From assembly GCF_000069225.1 (NCBI RefSeq), contig NC_010407.1, positions 2,790,001 to 2,854,000 on the forward strand: a DNA stretch of 64,000 nucleotides, in the 5' to 3' direction. The position numbers and the translations under genes were made by a program. How positions within the stretch are numbered: the first letter of the stretch is position 1; every line of letters begins with the position of its first letter. Shown here in pieces: positions 15,990 to 24,382 of the stretch. The stretch comes from Clavibacter sepedonicus. Its GTDB lineage: Bacteria > Actinomycetota > Actinomycetes > Actinomycetales > Microbacteriaceae. The notes under the pieces were generated by a model. That model did no database searches. It saw only the letters and a program-made list of their open reading frames with translations, and was not told where the DNA came from.

Positions 15990-17899
15990 GGATCGCGATG
16001 ATCTCGGAGCACGCCAGCCCGCTGGCGACGCTCGGCGGCGTGGACGCCGGCGGCCAGAACGTGCACGTGGCCGCGCTGTCGGCCGCGCTCGCGGAGGAGG
16101 GCCACACGGTCACCGTCTACACGCGCCGCGACGACGAGGCGCTGCCCGCCCGGGTCGCCTTCGCGCCCGGTGTGGAGGTCGTGCACCTCGACGCCGGACC
16201 CGCCCGCGCGGTCCCGAAGGACGAGCTGCTGCCGCACATGGGCGAGCTGGCCGACGGCCTCCTCGCCGACTGGCGCACCGCCCGGCCCGACGTCGTGCAC
16301 AGCCACTTCTGGATGTCCGGGGTCGCCGCGCTCGACGCCGCCGCGCGCCTCGCGTCCTCCCCGGTCGGCGCCGCCGCCGCGCCGCCCGTGCTGCACACCT
16401 TCCACGCGCTCGGATCCGTGAAGCGCCGCCACCTCGGCGCCGAGGACACGAGCCCCGCCGCGCGCGCCGAGCTCGAGCCGGGCGTCGGCCGCCGCGCCGA
16501 CGCCGTCATCGCGACCTGCTCCGACGAGGCCGCCGAGCTCGTGCGCGCGGGCGTCGACGCGGCCCGCGTCACCGTGATCCCGTGCGGCGTCGACATCGGG
16601 CACTTCACACCGCGAGCGGACGAGCCCGACGACGCTGCCGACACCGCCGACCGCCTGGTGCCGCGCAAGGGCGTCGACCTCGCGATCGAGGCCCTCGGGA
16701 TCCTCGCCCGTCGCGGCCGCACCGACGTCGAGCTGGTCATCGTCGGCGGATCCGGCGACGGCGCGAGCGGGTCCGACGACCCGGAGGCCCGCCGCCTCAT
16801 GGACGCCGCCCGCGCCGCCGGGGTCGCCGACCGCGTGCGCCTGCACGGCCGCGTCTCCCAGGCCGACATGCCCGCCGTGATGCGCACCGCCGACGTCGTG
16901 GTGTGCGCGCCCTGGTACGAGCCGTTCGGCATCGTGCCGCTCGAGGCGATGGCCTCCGGCGTGCCCGTCGTCGCGTCCGCGGTCGGCGGCCTCACCGACA
17001 GCGTGGTCGACGGCGTGACGGGGATCCTCGTGCCGCCGCGCGACCCCGCCGCCATCGCCGAGGCCCTCGGGGAGCTGCTCGCGGATCCCGCGCGCCGCCG
17101 CCGCCTCGGCCGCGCCGGCCGCGACCGCATGGAGCACGGCTACGCGTGGTCGACCGTCGCCGCCCGCACCGCGGAGGCGTACCTGGCCGCGATCCAGGCC
17201 GCCGCCCCCGACGACCTCCCCGCCGACCCGACCGTGGTCGACGCCCACCTCGACGCGCTCGGCCCGGTGCTCGACGACCTCCGCCGGCACGCGCCGCGCC
17301 TCACCGCGTGGGGCCGCGAGATGGCCGACCGCCTGAGCCACGGCGCGCGCCTCATCGCGGCCGGCAACGGCGGATCCGCGGCCGAGGCCCAGCACCTCAC
17401 GAGCGAGCTGGTCGGCCGGTTCGACGGCGACCGCCGCCCGTTCTCCGCCATCGCGCTGCACTCCGAGTCGTCGGCGGTGACCGCGATCGGCAACGACTAC
17501 GGCTTCGACGAGGTCTTCGCCCGGCAGGTGCACGCGCACGCCAGATCCGGCGACATCGTCGTGCTCCTCTCCACGAGCGGCCGCAGCGAGAACCTGCTCC
17601 GCGCCGCCGCCGCCGCGCGCGCCGCGGGAGCCACCACCTGGGCGATGACGGGCCCCGGCCCGAACCCGCTGGTGGAGGCGTGCGACGAGTCCCTCGCGCT
17701 CGACGGGCCGTCGGCCAACGTGCAGGAGGCGCAGCTCGTCGCCGTGCACGCGATCTGCCGCGCGTTCGAGAGCCGCCTGAAGGCGAACGACCGGGCCGCG
17801 GCGCGTGCGTCGGCGACGACGGCCGTCGCGTCGGCGTCCGTGCCCGTGACGGTCTCCCCCGCGTCCACCACGGCGGCGCCCGCCGAGGTGCCGGCATGA
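15986..17899 (+). CDS. Fused GT4 glycosyltransferase and SIS-domain isomerase (GmhA-like)
   Basis: A 637-residue fusion. Residues 1-410 are a GT4 enzyme: GGVDAGGQNVHVAALSAALA, HSHFWMSG, VIPCGVDIGHFTP, and WYEPFGIVPLEAMASGVPVV. Residues about 425-600 are a SIS domain: IAAGNGGSAAEAQHLTSELV, then SESSAVTAIGNDYGF and LSTSGRSENLLRA. These match GmhA, which isomerises sedoheptulose 7-phosphate. In the GT4 part the usual strand and Gly before RLVPRKG are missing (TADRLVPRKG), suggesting a small in-frame deletion. The C-terminal tail is low-complexity. ATGA overlaps on both sides place it in the operon core. Confidence 0.87.
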   Translation: MRIAMISEHASPLATLGGVDAGGQNVHVAALSAALAEEGHTVTVYTRRDDEALPARVAFAPGVEVVHLDAGPARAVPKDELLPHMGELADGLLADWRTARPDVVHSHFWMSGVAALDAAARLASSPVGAAAAPPVLHTFHALGSVKRRHLGAEDTSPAARAELEPGVGRRADAVIATCSDEAAELVRAGVDAARVTVIPCGVDIGHFTPRADEPDDAADTADRLVPRKGVDLAIEALGILARRGRTDVELVIVGGSGDGASGSDDPEARRLMDAARAAGVADRVRLHGRVSQADMPAVMRTADVVVCAPWYEPFGIVPLEAMASGVPVVASAVGGLTDSVVDGVTGILVPPRDPAAIAEALGELLADPARRRRLGRAGRDRMEHGYAWSTVAARTAEAYLAAIQAAAPDDLPADPTVVDAHLDALGPVLDDLRRHAPRLTAWGREMADRLSHGARLIAAGNGGSAAEAQHLTSELVGRFDGDRRPFSAIALHSESSAVTAIGNDYGFDEVFARQVHAHARSGDIVVLLSTSGRSENLLRAAAAARAAGATTWAMTGPGPNPLVEACDESLALDGPSANVQEAQLVAVHAICRAFESRLKANDRAAARASATTAVASASVPVTVSPASTTAAPAEVPA

Positions 17900-19278
17900 G
17901 GATCGTCGTGGTCGGCGACGTGCTGCTCGACGTCGACATGACCGGCGCCGCGCACCGCCTCAGCCCCGACGCGCCCGTGCCCGTGATCGAGGTCGAGGAG
18001 TCGCTGCCCCGCGCGGGCGGCGCCGGCCTCGTCGCCACGATGCTCGCGCGCGACGGCCACGACGTGCGCCTCGTCACCGTGCTCTCCGACGACCATCACT
18101 CCGCGACGCTCCGCGCGTGCCTCGACCGGATCGAGGTGGTCGCCGGCCCGTCCGGCGCGCCCACGCCCGTGAAGACCCGCGTCCGCGCCGACGGCCACGC
18201 CATCGCCCGCATCGACGAGGGCTGCGCGCCGCCGCCCACGCCCGCCGCGACCGACGCGATGCTCGACGCGATCGCCTCGGCCGACGCCATCGTCGTCGCC
18301 GACTACGGCCGCGGCGTCACGCGCGATCCCCGCCTGCGCGCCGCCCTCGACGCGCGCGCCGCCGAGGTGCCGCTCGTGTGGGATCCGCACCCCGCGGGCG
18401 AGGCGCCCGTCCCGAACACGGCGCTCGCCACCCCGAACCTCGCCGAGGCGCGCGCCTTCTCCGGCGTCGCCGGGCGCGACGTGTCCGCAGCGGCCGACGC
18501 CGCCCGTCTGCTCCAGGCGAAGTGGGGCGTCGCGACGGTCGCCGTCACCATGAGCGAGCGCGGCGCCCTGCTCGTGTCGGCGCCCGCGTCCGGCGCGGCC
18601 GGTGGATCCATGCCCGTCGTCGTCCCCGCCCCGCTCGTCGCGACGGGCGACCCGTGCGGCGCCGGCGACCGCCTGGCCGCCACGGCCCTCGCGGGGCTGG
18701 CCGCGGGATCCCCGGTCGAGGACGCCGTGCGCGACGCCGTCGCCTCGGCCGCCGAGTATGTGGACGCGGGCGGCGTCGCCACCCTCGTCGGCCCGCCCGC
18801 CGCGCGCCCCATCGGCGGCCACGCGGCGAGCGCCCTCCAGGTGGTCCGCGCGACACGGGCCGCCGGCGGCACCGTCGTCGCGACGGGCGGCTGCTTCGAC
18901 CTCGTGCACGCCGGCCACGCCCGCACCCTCGCCGCGGCCCGCGCCCTCGGCGACTGCCTGGTCGTGCTCCTCAACTCGGACGACTCGGTGCGCCGCCTCA
19001 AGGGACCCGAGCGCCCGATCATGACCGAGGAGGACCGCGTCGACCTGCTCATGTCGCTCGGCGTGGTGGACGCGGTCGTGCTGTTCTCCGAGGACACCCC
19101 CGAGGAGGCGCTCCGTTCCATCAAGCCCGACCTCTGGGTCAAGGGCGGCGACTACCGCGCCGAGGACCTCCCCGAGTCGGCGGTCATCGCCGAGTGGGGC
19201 GGCCAGGCCGTGACCGTCCCGTACCACCCCGGCCGATCCACCACGAAGCTCGCCGGCGCGCTCGCCCGCGTCGGCTGA
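17896..19278 (+). CDS. Bifunctional PfkB kinase / cytidylyltransferase (HldE-like)
   Basis: A 460-residue HldE-type enzyme. The N-terminal PfkB kinase has VVGDVLLDVDM and, near the end of the domain, the catalytic GAGD (GDPCGAGDRLAA). The GGxxN substrate motif reads GGAGLVA, lacking the usual Asn. From about residue 325 is the nucleotidyltransferase: [24 protein letters not shown] and KGGDY. The enzyme would phosphorylate heptose 7-phosphate at C1 and attach a nucleotide. It follows the GmhA-like fusion with an ATGA overlap. A second, more canonical but frameshifted copy lies at 37593-39148. Confidence 0.87.
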   Translation: MRIVVVGDVLLDVDMTGAAHRLSPDAPVPVIEVEESLPRAGGAGLVATMLARDGHDVRLVTVLSDDHHSATLRACLDRIEVVAGPSGAPTPVKTRVRADGHAIARIDEGCAPPPTPAATDAMLDAIASADAIVVADYGRGVTRDPRLRAALDARAAEVPLVWDPHPAGEAPVPNTALATPNLAEARAFSGVAGRDVSAAADAARLLQAKWGVATVAVTMSERGALLVSAPASGAAGGSMPVVVPAPLVATGDPCGAGDRLAATALAGLAAGSPVEDAVRDAVASAAEYVDAGGVATLVGPPAARPIGGHAASALQVVRATRAAGGTVVATGGCFDLVHAGHARTLAAARALGDCLVVLLNSDDSVRRLKGPERPIMTEEDRVDLLMSLGVVDAVVLFSEDTPEEALRSIKPDLWVKGGDYRAEDLPESAVIAEWGGQAVTVPYHPGRSTTKLAGALARVG

Positions 19279-19321
19279 TCCCCACCACTCCCCGAACCAC
19301 CGCTCCACGGAAGGAACACCC

Positions 19322-20026
19322 ATGACCGACTCCCCCCGCCCCAGCACCGGCCGCGTCCTCATCACCGGAGGCGCGTCCGGGCTCGGCGCCGCGGTCGCGC
19401 AGGCGGTCCTCGCGGCCGGCGGCGAGCCCATCGTGCTCGACCTCGACACCTCGAGCGTCACCGGCATGGAGGCGCACCGCATCGACGTCTCCGACACCCG
19501 CGCCACCGAGGCGCTCGTGACCGAGATCGCGCAGGCGCACGGCGGCCTCGACGCCGTCGTCACCGCCGCGGGCATCGACCACTGCGGCCGCCTCGTCGAC
19601 GTCGCCCCCACCGAGTGGGAGAAGGTCATCGGCGTGAACCTGATGGGCACGGTCGCCGTCGTCCGCGCGGCGCTGCCGTTCCTCACCGAGTCGCACGGCC
19701 GCGTCGTCACCGTCGCGTCGTCGCTCGCCATCAAGGCCGTCTCCGACGCGACCGCCTACTGCGCCTCCAAGTTCGGCGTGCTCGGCTTCACGCGGGCGCT
19801 GGCCGCCGAGACGAAGGGCGAGGTCGGCGTGACCACGCTGATCCCCTCCGGCATGAAGACGCACTTCTTCGACGACCGCGACCCGAAGTACAAGCCCGGC
19901 TCCGACGCCAACCTCAACGACCCGGCCGCCGTCGCCGACTCGGTGATGTTCATCCTCGGCCAGCCGCGCGGCTGCGAGATCCGCGAGCTCGTCATCACCC
20001 ACGAGCTCGAGGACAGCTGGCCGTGA
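19322..20026 (+). CDS. Short-chain dehydrogenase/reductase
   Basis: A 234-residue SDR. The cofactor loop is TGGASGLGAAVAQAV, then TAAGIDHCG, a Ser in ASSLAIKA and the catalytic Tyr/Lys in YCASKFG. It is the last gene of the heptose-type operon, 43 bases after the HldE-like gene with a GGAAGGA ribosome site. It could modify the activated sugar (as HldD epimerises ADP-heptose), but it is a classical SDR rather than an extended HldD, so this role is inferred. A strong terminator follows. Confidence 0.85.
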   Translation: MTDSPRPSTGRVLITGGASGLGAAVAQAVLAAGGEPIVLDLDTSSVTGMEAHRIDVSDTRATEALVTEIAQAHGGLDAVVTAAGIDHCGRLVDVAPTEWEKVIGVNLMGTVAVVRAALPFLTESHGRVVTVASSLAIKAVSDATAYCASKFGVLGFTRALAAETKGEVGVTTLIPSGMKTHFFDDRDPKYKPGSDANLNDPAAVADSVMFILGQPRGCEIRELVITHELEDSWP

Positions 20027-20058
20027 TCGGCGGCTGAACCGCGCCCAGCGCATGAGAC

Positions 20059-20097
20059 GAGCCCGGCCCCGCATCGCGCGGGGGCCGGGCTCTTTTT
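20059..20097 (+). terminator. Rho-independent terminator of the heptose-type operon
   Basis: A 12-bp perfect stem GAGCCCGGCCCC with its complement, a loop of ten bases and a TTTTT tail at 20093-20097, 33 bases after the SDR stop. Its stem is nearly the same as that of the hairpin at 21833-21867 on the other side of the low-GC gene. Confidence 0.92.
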
Positions 20098-20241
20098 CGT
20101 TAGCCACGATCTCTTGCAATTACGAGAAGAGGGTACCGCAAACTGACCAATGCCGCCCGTAGACGCGGGCGGGTTGAAACCCTTACTGTAAGCATAATTG
20201 CCGCCCCTTCCTGACGCATCTTGACAACGAAGTGAGGACCG

Positions 20242-21723
20242 ATGTTCATTAAAGACAATCGACGCCCCGATATGCCAGATGGCATTAGGTATGGGGAGTT
20301 CGTAGACATGATATCTCACATGAATCAGAACTCGTTGCTGCTTGAACTTGCTCGTCGCACGTCAGCCGAAGGCATCCTTGACAACTACGACCCCAGCAAA
20401 CAGGGTCAAAATTGGGTACCGCCTTTCGCGTACGCCGACGTGGCGCGAGCCAGTATCTCGCAAGGAAACCGCGAAGGCTTTCCTGCTATCGGAGAAATTG
20501 TAGACGACTACCTTCATGCATCAATCCGCATTTATGTTCCGAATGTAGAAGATTTGGGCGAGTTCGGCGCTCATCAAAACGAACTCAGGATGATGCACAT
20601 TCAGGGAACAGACCAGCAGAGCCCTTTCTCGCGCGCAGCAAGTGCCATGGCGCTTTTCACTCGAACCAAGATCCCGCCGCGCGCCAAACTTAAGGTGATG
20701 AAAGGCGACTGGTTCGAGGAGATCATGGGAGTGTCGCTTGACGAGTTGTTCTATATCCTTATGAATCTCTCCCTTATGTTCCAAATAGGCAAGGGTGTTC
20801 TCACAATCAAGGACTTGCATCGTCCTATTTTTGCTCAGGCCATAGAAACGGTATCCGTTGAAAAATTCATTCATGTTTTGAACATTATGTCGCTCGATCT
20901 CGAGTCGTTCCGAGTCATGGAGGCGGAGGAGCGCGAGGGGGTGGAGGAAGGTCTACAACGCCTTACGCATAATCCCCTAGGGTCTTCACCCTTCATCACG
21001 GGAGTAACTAGAGGATATGTGGCCCCTGTATGGCACTGGATTAGCTCACAGGTTTCGACAGCAAATCTGTACTACGCATTGATCAGCAGGGCTGGATCGG
21101 ATTTTGCCGGCGACCTGGGGCAGTTGTTTGAAGCTTATGTTGGCGAGCAACTTGCTCTACTCAATGTCCGCCTACAGGAGGAAGTAGAGTACAAGGACGG
21201 CAAGAACCGCGTTAAAACTACGGACTGGATATTGGAACTAGGTGGCTTGACGATCCTGATTGAATGCAAGTCAACTCGTCCCGACAAGCATGTGCAGCGA
21301 GCAGACGAGGACATGCTTGCCTTTGTGAAAGACCGTGTCAGCAAAGCCGTCAAGCAGCTAAATAATACAAATGCCATATTCGATACCGTGATACCTGCGG
21401 ATATGTCAAGGGCCACAATGCGTGTAGGAATTGTGCTCACAATGGAGCCGTTTTATGCTGTGGCAGAAACGCTTGCAGCGATCCCAGACATGGCACCAGA
21501 TATACCGGTAGCCGTTATCAACATCCGGGAATTGGAGGCGTTGGTGACGCTAGGTAGTCGACGGGTCGAAGAGCTCATCAGCAAAAGTGTTGAGGAAGCA
21601 AAACAATCGGGACTGATGTACTTTGACTTGTCGGAGGCGCTTGCGGTAACGCAACACCAGGACAACCCGATACTTGCCGCCGCTTGGGATGAGTCCATTC
21701 TAGTAAAGACGCTAGGTGGGTAG
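20242..21723 (+). CDS. PD-(D/E)XK nuclease-like protein of a low-GC islet
   Basis: A 493-residue protein not belonging to a family I can name. Residues 285-365 look like a PD-(D/E)XK core: LGQLFEAYVGEQ with the helix Glu, then TTDWILELGGLTILIECKS with Asp, Glu and Lys spaced as in restriction-type nucleases. The N-terminal 280 residues are helical with a hydrophobic patch (LMNLSLMFQIGKG). GC content is far below that of the neighbours and GGATCC is absent. It stands alone between the terminator at 20059-20097 and the TTAGCC repeat. A single-gene defence or restriction-like element is the likeliest reading. The start ATG at 20242 follows a GTGAGG ribosome site. Confidence 0.65.
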   Translation: MFIKDNRRPDMPDGIRYGEFVDMISHMNQNSLLLELARRTSAEGILDNYDPSKQGQNWVPPFAYADVARASISQGNREGFPAIGEIVDDYLHASIRIYVPNVEDLGEFGAHQNELRMMHIQGTDQQSPFSRAASAMALFTRTKIPPRAKLKVMKGDWFEEIMGVSLDELFYILMNLSLMFQIGKGVLTIKDLHRPIFAQAIETVSVEKFIHVLNIMSLDLESFRVMEAEEREGVEEGLQRLTHNPLGSSPFITGVTRGYVAPVWHWISSQVSTANLYYALISRAGSDFAGDLGQLFEAYVGEQLALLNVRLQEEVEYKDGKNRVKTTDWILELGGLTILIECKSTRPDKHVQRADEDMLAFVKDRVSKAVKQLNNTNAIFDTVIPADMSRATMRVGIVLTMEPFYAVAETLAAIPDMAPDIPVAVINIRELEALVTLGSRRVEELISKSVEEAKQSGLMYFDLSEALAVTQHQDNPILAAAWDESILVKTLGG

Positions 21724-21788
21724 AGGGTGGGGCGCCTCGGCATGTGCCCAAGTTAGTGAAGTCGCCCAGTACGTGGTGTGACTAATAC

Positions 21789-21818
21789 TTAGCCTTAGCC
21801 TTAGCCTTAGCCTTAGCC
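21789..21818. repeat. Five tandem copies of TTAGCC
   Basis: Perfect hexamer repeat TTAGCC x5 in the non-coding strip between the low-GC gene and the hairpin at 21833. Its composition is unlike the surrounding chromosome and it marks the downstream edge of the islet. Confidence 0.9.
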
Positions 21819-21832
21819 CGACTCGATCACGC

Positions 21833-21867
21833 CGAGCCCGGCCCCGCAGCGCGCGGGGCCGGGCTCG
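21833..21867 (-). terminator. Hairpin at the islet edge, terminator for the reverse-strand genes
   Basis: A 15-bp perfect stem CGAGCCCGGCCCCGC around an AGCGC loop, just downstream of the micropeptide gene ending at 21882. It shares its stem with the terminator at 20059-20097. There is no clear T-run on the reverse strand. Confidence 0.7.
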
Positions 21868-21881
21868 TGTCGTCTCCAGGG

Positions 21882-21989
21882 TCAGCGGAGAGCGATGCCG
21901 GTCATGATCTGCACCGCGACGTTGATCCCCACTATGAGCGCGATCCCGGTGATCGGCGCCCACAGCAGAAGGGGGATGCGCGACCGCAT
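21882..21989 (-). CDS. 35-residue single-span membrane peptide
   Basis: A short frame starting with ATG at 21989, which shares one base with the stop of the C39-like gene (TGATG). It encodes MRSRIPLLLWAPITGIALIV and continues with GINVAVQIMTGIALR: two Arg residues, one long hydrophobic span and a basic end. The coupling and the terminator right after it argue that it is translated. It may anchor or regulate the C39-like protein; the function is unknown. Confidence 0.55.
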   Translation of the reverse strand: MRSRIPLLLWAPITGIALIVGINVAVQIMTGIALR

Positions 21990-22600
21990 CAGCGCGGCCG
22001 CACCAGCGCCACCCCGCGCTCCGCCGAGAACCGCGCGAACCCCTCCGCCCCGAGCCGCGCGTCCGCCGCCGTGGCTTCGATCCCCGACGGGTTGTGGAAC
22101 GTCGCCGTATCCCCGTCGAACGCGTGCACCAGCACGAGGTGCCCGCCGCGCCGCGTCGCCGGCAGCTCCGGGTACCGGATCTCCGACGACACCGACGCGA
22201 GCACGCCCCGCCCCTCGCCCACCTCGGCGAGCAGCTCGGGCACGTCGATCCGCGGGTGCACGACCGCCTCGATCCCGAAGTCGTCGCGCACCCACTCCGC
22301 GAACGGCCGGTAGTACAGCCCGCCGACCTCGCTGCCGTCGCGGGTGAGCGCGCCGCGCGCGACGGCCCGCGTGATCAGCTCGTGCATCGGCAGGGCTCCG
22401 GCCGCCGGGATCCACGCCCGCAGCACCGACCGCAGCCCCGCGAGCCCGCACACGTGCCGCGACCAGAACACGTACTCGGACTCGTCCGGGTAGCCCTCGG
22501 TGCGCCAGTCGAACCGGTCGGCCGGGCTCTCGACGCGCTCGATGAGCGGCGCGTTGCACGCGAGGTCGCCCCACTGCGACTCGTACGGGTACGTGGTCAC
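21989..22600 (-). CDS. C39-like cysteine peptidase domain protein
   Basis: A 203-residue protein of the peptidase_C39-like (papain-fold) type. The candidate catalytic Cys is in RHVCGLAGLRSVLRAWIP near residue 51, and the His and partner residue are in GGHLVLVHAFDGDTATFHNPSG near residue 160. No signal peptide or ABC exporter domain is present. The GTG start at 22600 has no clear alternative. A membrane micropeptide is coupled downstream. Possible substrates are peptides with Gly-Gly leaders or the neighbouring peptide, but this is unproven. Confidence 0.7.
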   Translation of the reverse strand: MTTYPYESQWGDLACNAPLIERVESPADRFDWRTEGYPDESEYVFWSRHVCGLAGLRSVLRAWIPAAGALPMHELITRAVARGALTRDGSEVGGLYYRPFAEWVRDDFGIEAVVHPRIDVPELLAEVGEGRGVLASVSSEIRYPELPATRRGGHLVLVHAFDGDTATFHNPSGIEATAADARLGAEGFARFSAERGVALVRPR

Positions 22601-22704
22601 GCGCGCTCCTCGGGTCGGGTCCGTCCCACGTTCCCATGGGGCGGCATCCTTTCCGCGCGCAGCCGCCTCGTCGCGCGGGAGGGTCGGACCGATACGTTCG
22701 ACGG

Positions 22705-23199
22705 GTGATCTCCACCCCGCGCCCCGGCCCCCGCCCCACGCTCTCCGACGAGGGCCCGCAGCGGCAGCTCACCGACCGCGCGACGCCCGAGCTCTGGGGC
22801 CGGCTCGTCGCGCGCGCGTTCGCGCTGCCGGGTGTGCGCGAGAGCCACAGCCAGGTGTCACCCGCGTCGTCGCGCGGCCTCTTCCTCGAGGATCGCGACG
22901 AGCCGATCGTCCCGTGGACCTCGCTCGCCCCCGAGGGCCGCCTCGAGCCGGTGCACCTGCACGGCGTCGAAGACACCTCCACGCACCTCTGCCTCCCGGT
23001 CGCGCGCGGCGCCGAGCTCACCGCGCTCGGCTGGGCGACGCCGCACCAGTACGAGGACTTCGGCACCGAGTTCCTCGTCTACGGCCCGCGCGATGCGGCC
23101 GAGCTCGACGTGGTGATCGGCCTGATCGAGGAGTCCATCGCCTTCGCCCGCGATCCCGGCGACGAGCAGCCGGCGCACCTCCCCGCCCCCGAGGGCTGA
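22705..23199 (+). CDS. DUF5519 (luciferase-domain) protein
   Basis: A 164-residue protein with the DUF5519 pattern: LFLEDRDEPIVP, LEPVHLHGVEDTSTHLCLP, LGWATPHQYEDFGTEFLVYGPRDAAEL. Members are small cytoplasmic proteins that, despite the name, have no proven light-emitting activity. The GTG start at 22705 gives a family-like length; an upstream ATG would add an arginine-rich extension. It is divergent from the C39-like gene across about 100 bases. Confidence 0.75.
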   Translation: MISTPRPGPRPTLSDEGPQRQLTDRATPELWGRLVARAFALPGVRESHSQVSPASSRGLFLEDRDEPIVPWTSLAPEGRLEPVHLHGVEDTSTHLCLPVARGAELTALGWATPHQYEDFGTEFLVYGPRDAAELDVVIGLIEESIAFARDPGDEQPAHLPAPEG

Positions 23200-23259
23200 G
23201 CCGGCAGGCCGGCAGGCATGCGGATCCGCGCCCGACCGTCACCTGACCGTCCGGTCGTG

Positions 23260-23317
23260 AGCGGACATCGGGCGCCGCACCTGGGAAGCGTCGGATAGCT
23301 TCCAGGGAGCGGACATC
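23260..23317. repeat. Two copies of AGCGGACATC upstream of the first GH26-like gene
   Basis: The 10-mer AGCGGACATC occurs at 23260-23269 and 23308-23317, 48 bases apart, just before the signal-peptide gene at 23336. A third copy lies upstream of the second GH26-like gene at 24383-24392. The shared position suggests a common regulatory site. Confidence 0.45.
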
Positions 23318-23335
23318 CGCAGAAACGTGGACACA

Positions 23336-24349
23336 ATGCAGCACCACCCCCGCCCCATCCGCCTCGCGACCACCCTCCTCCTGGGTCTCGCCCTCACCGC
23401 CGGGATCCTCACCGCAGCATCCCCCGCCAGCGCCGCCATCGGCCGGGCCCCCGCCGCCGCGAGCGCGACCAGCGCCGCCACCACCGTCTCCGACGCCCGG
23501 CTGCGGTTCGGCGTCGCGACCCCCGGCGGTCCCACCGCCGGCGGCGAGCTCGACCAGGTCGCCGCGCAGGTCGGCGAGGACCCGAGCATCGTGCTCTCCT
23601 ACGCGGACTTCTCGCAGGCGCCGCCCATCGCGGCCCTCGACCAGGTCCGCGCCCGCGGCGCCGAGAGCCTCCTCACCTGGGAGCCCTGGATCGCCGGAGC
23701 CGGCGTCGACCAGCCCGGCTTCACCAACGCGAGCATCGTCGCGGGCGACCACGACGCGTACATCGCCCGGTGGGGATCCTAGCTGGCCGCCTGGGGCGGA
23801 CCGGTCTCCCTCCGCTACGCGCACGAGATGAACGGCGACTGGTACCCGTGGGCCGACGGGGTCAACGGCAACGCACCCGGCTCCTACGCCGCCGCCTGGA
23901 AGCACGTCCACGACGTCGTCGTCGCACAGGGTGCGACCAACGTGCGCTGGGTGTGGACGCCGAACGTGCCGTACACCGGATCCACCGCGCTCGCGGGTCT
24001 GTACCCGGGCGCCGCGTACGTCGACATCGTCGGTCTCGACGGCTACAACTGGGGCACCGGCGTCGCCGGATACGCGTGGGTGTCGCCCGCCGATCTCTTC
24101 GGCCCCGGCCTCGAGCGCCTCCGGGCCATCGCGCCGGGCAAGCCGATCATCATCGCCGAGACCGCGTCGTCCGAGGTCGGCGGATCCAAGGCCGCCTGGG
24201 ACACCGACCTCGTCGCGTTCCTGCAGGCCCAGCCCGACGTCGCCGCCTTCGTCTGGTTCGACATGGACAAGGAGGCGGACTGGCGCATCGGCAGCTCCGC
24301 ATCGTCGGCCACCGCCATCCGCGACGCGCTCGCCGCCCGTCGGGTCTGA
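23336..24349 (+). pseudogene. Secreted GH26-like glycoside hydrolase broken by an in-frame TAG
   Basis: A frame that would encode about 337 residues. It starts with a signal peptide (LATTLLLGLALTAGILTAAS, cleavage after ASA). The catalytic domain runs from ARLRFGVATPGG to the end, with the GH26 acid/base segment HEMNGDWYPW and the nucleophile segment IIIAETASSEVGG. Codon 149 (23780-23782) is TAG where the paralogue has GCC-GAC (RWGADLAKYGG); here it reads RWGS-stop-LAAWGG. GH26 members hydrolyse mannans and related beta-glucans of plant walls. The rest of the frame is intact, so decay is recent or the TAG is a sequence error. Confidence 0.8.
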
Positions 24350-24382
24350 TCCGCCCCGCCCGCCCGTCGGATCCCGTCGCTC

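Noticed and set aside
15788..19734. Long reverse-strand frames across the heptose-type operon
   Set aside because: Antisense shadows of conserved enzymes with no domain content or ribosome sites.
20100..20309. Reverse frame upstream of the PD-(D/E)XK gene
   Set aside because: Overlaps the likely promoter and start of that gene, has no ribosome site or recognisable content.
21789..21818. TTAGCC repeats as a telomere-like chromosome end
   Set aside because: Only five units, internal to the sequence, not the TTAGGG type, and flanked by ordinary genes.
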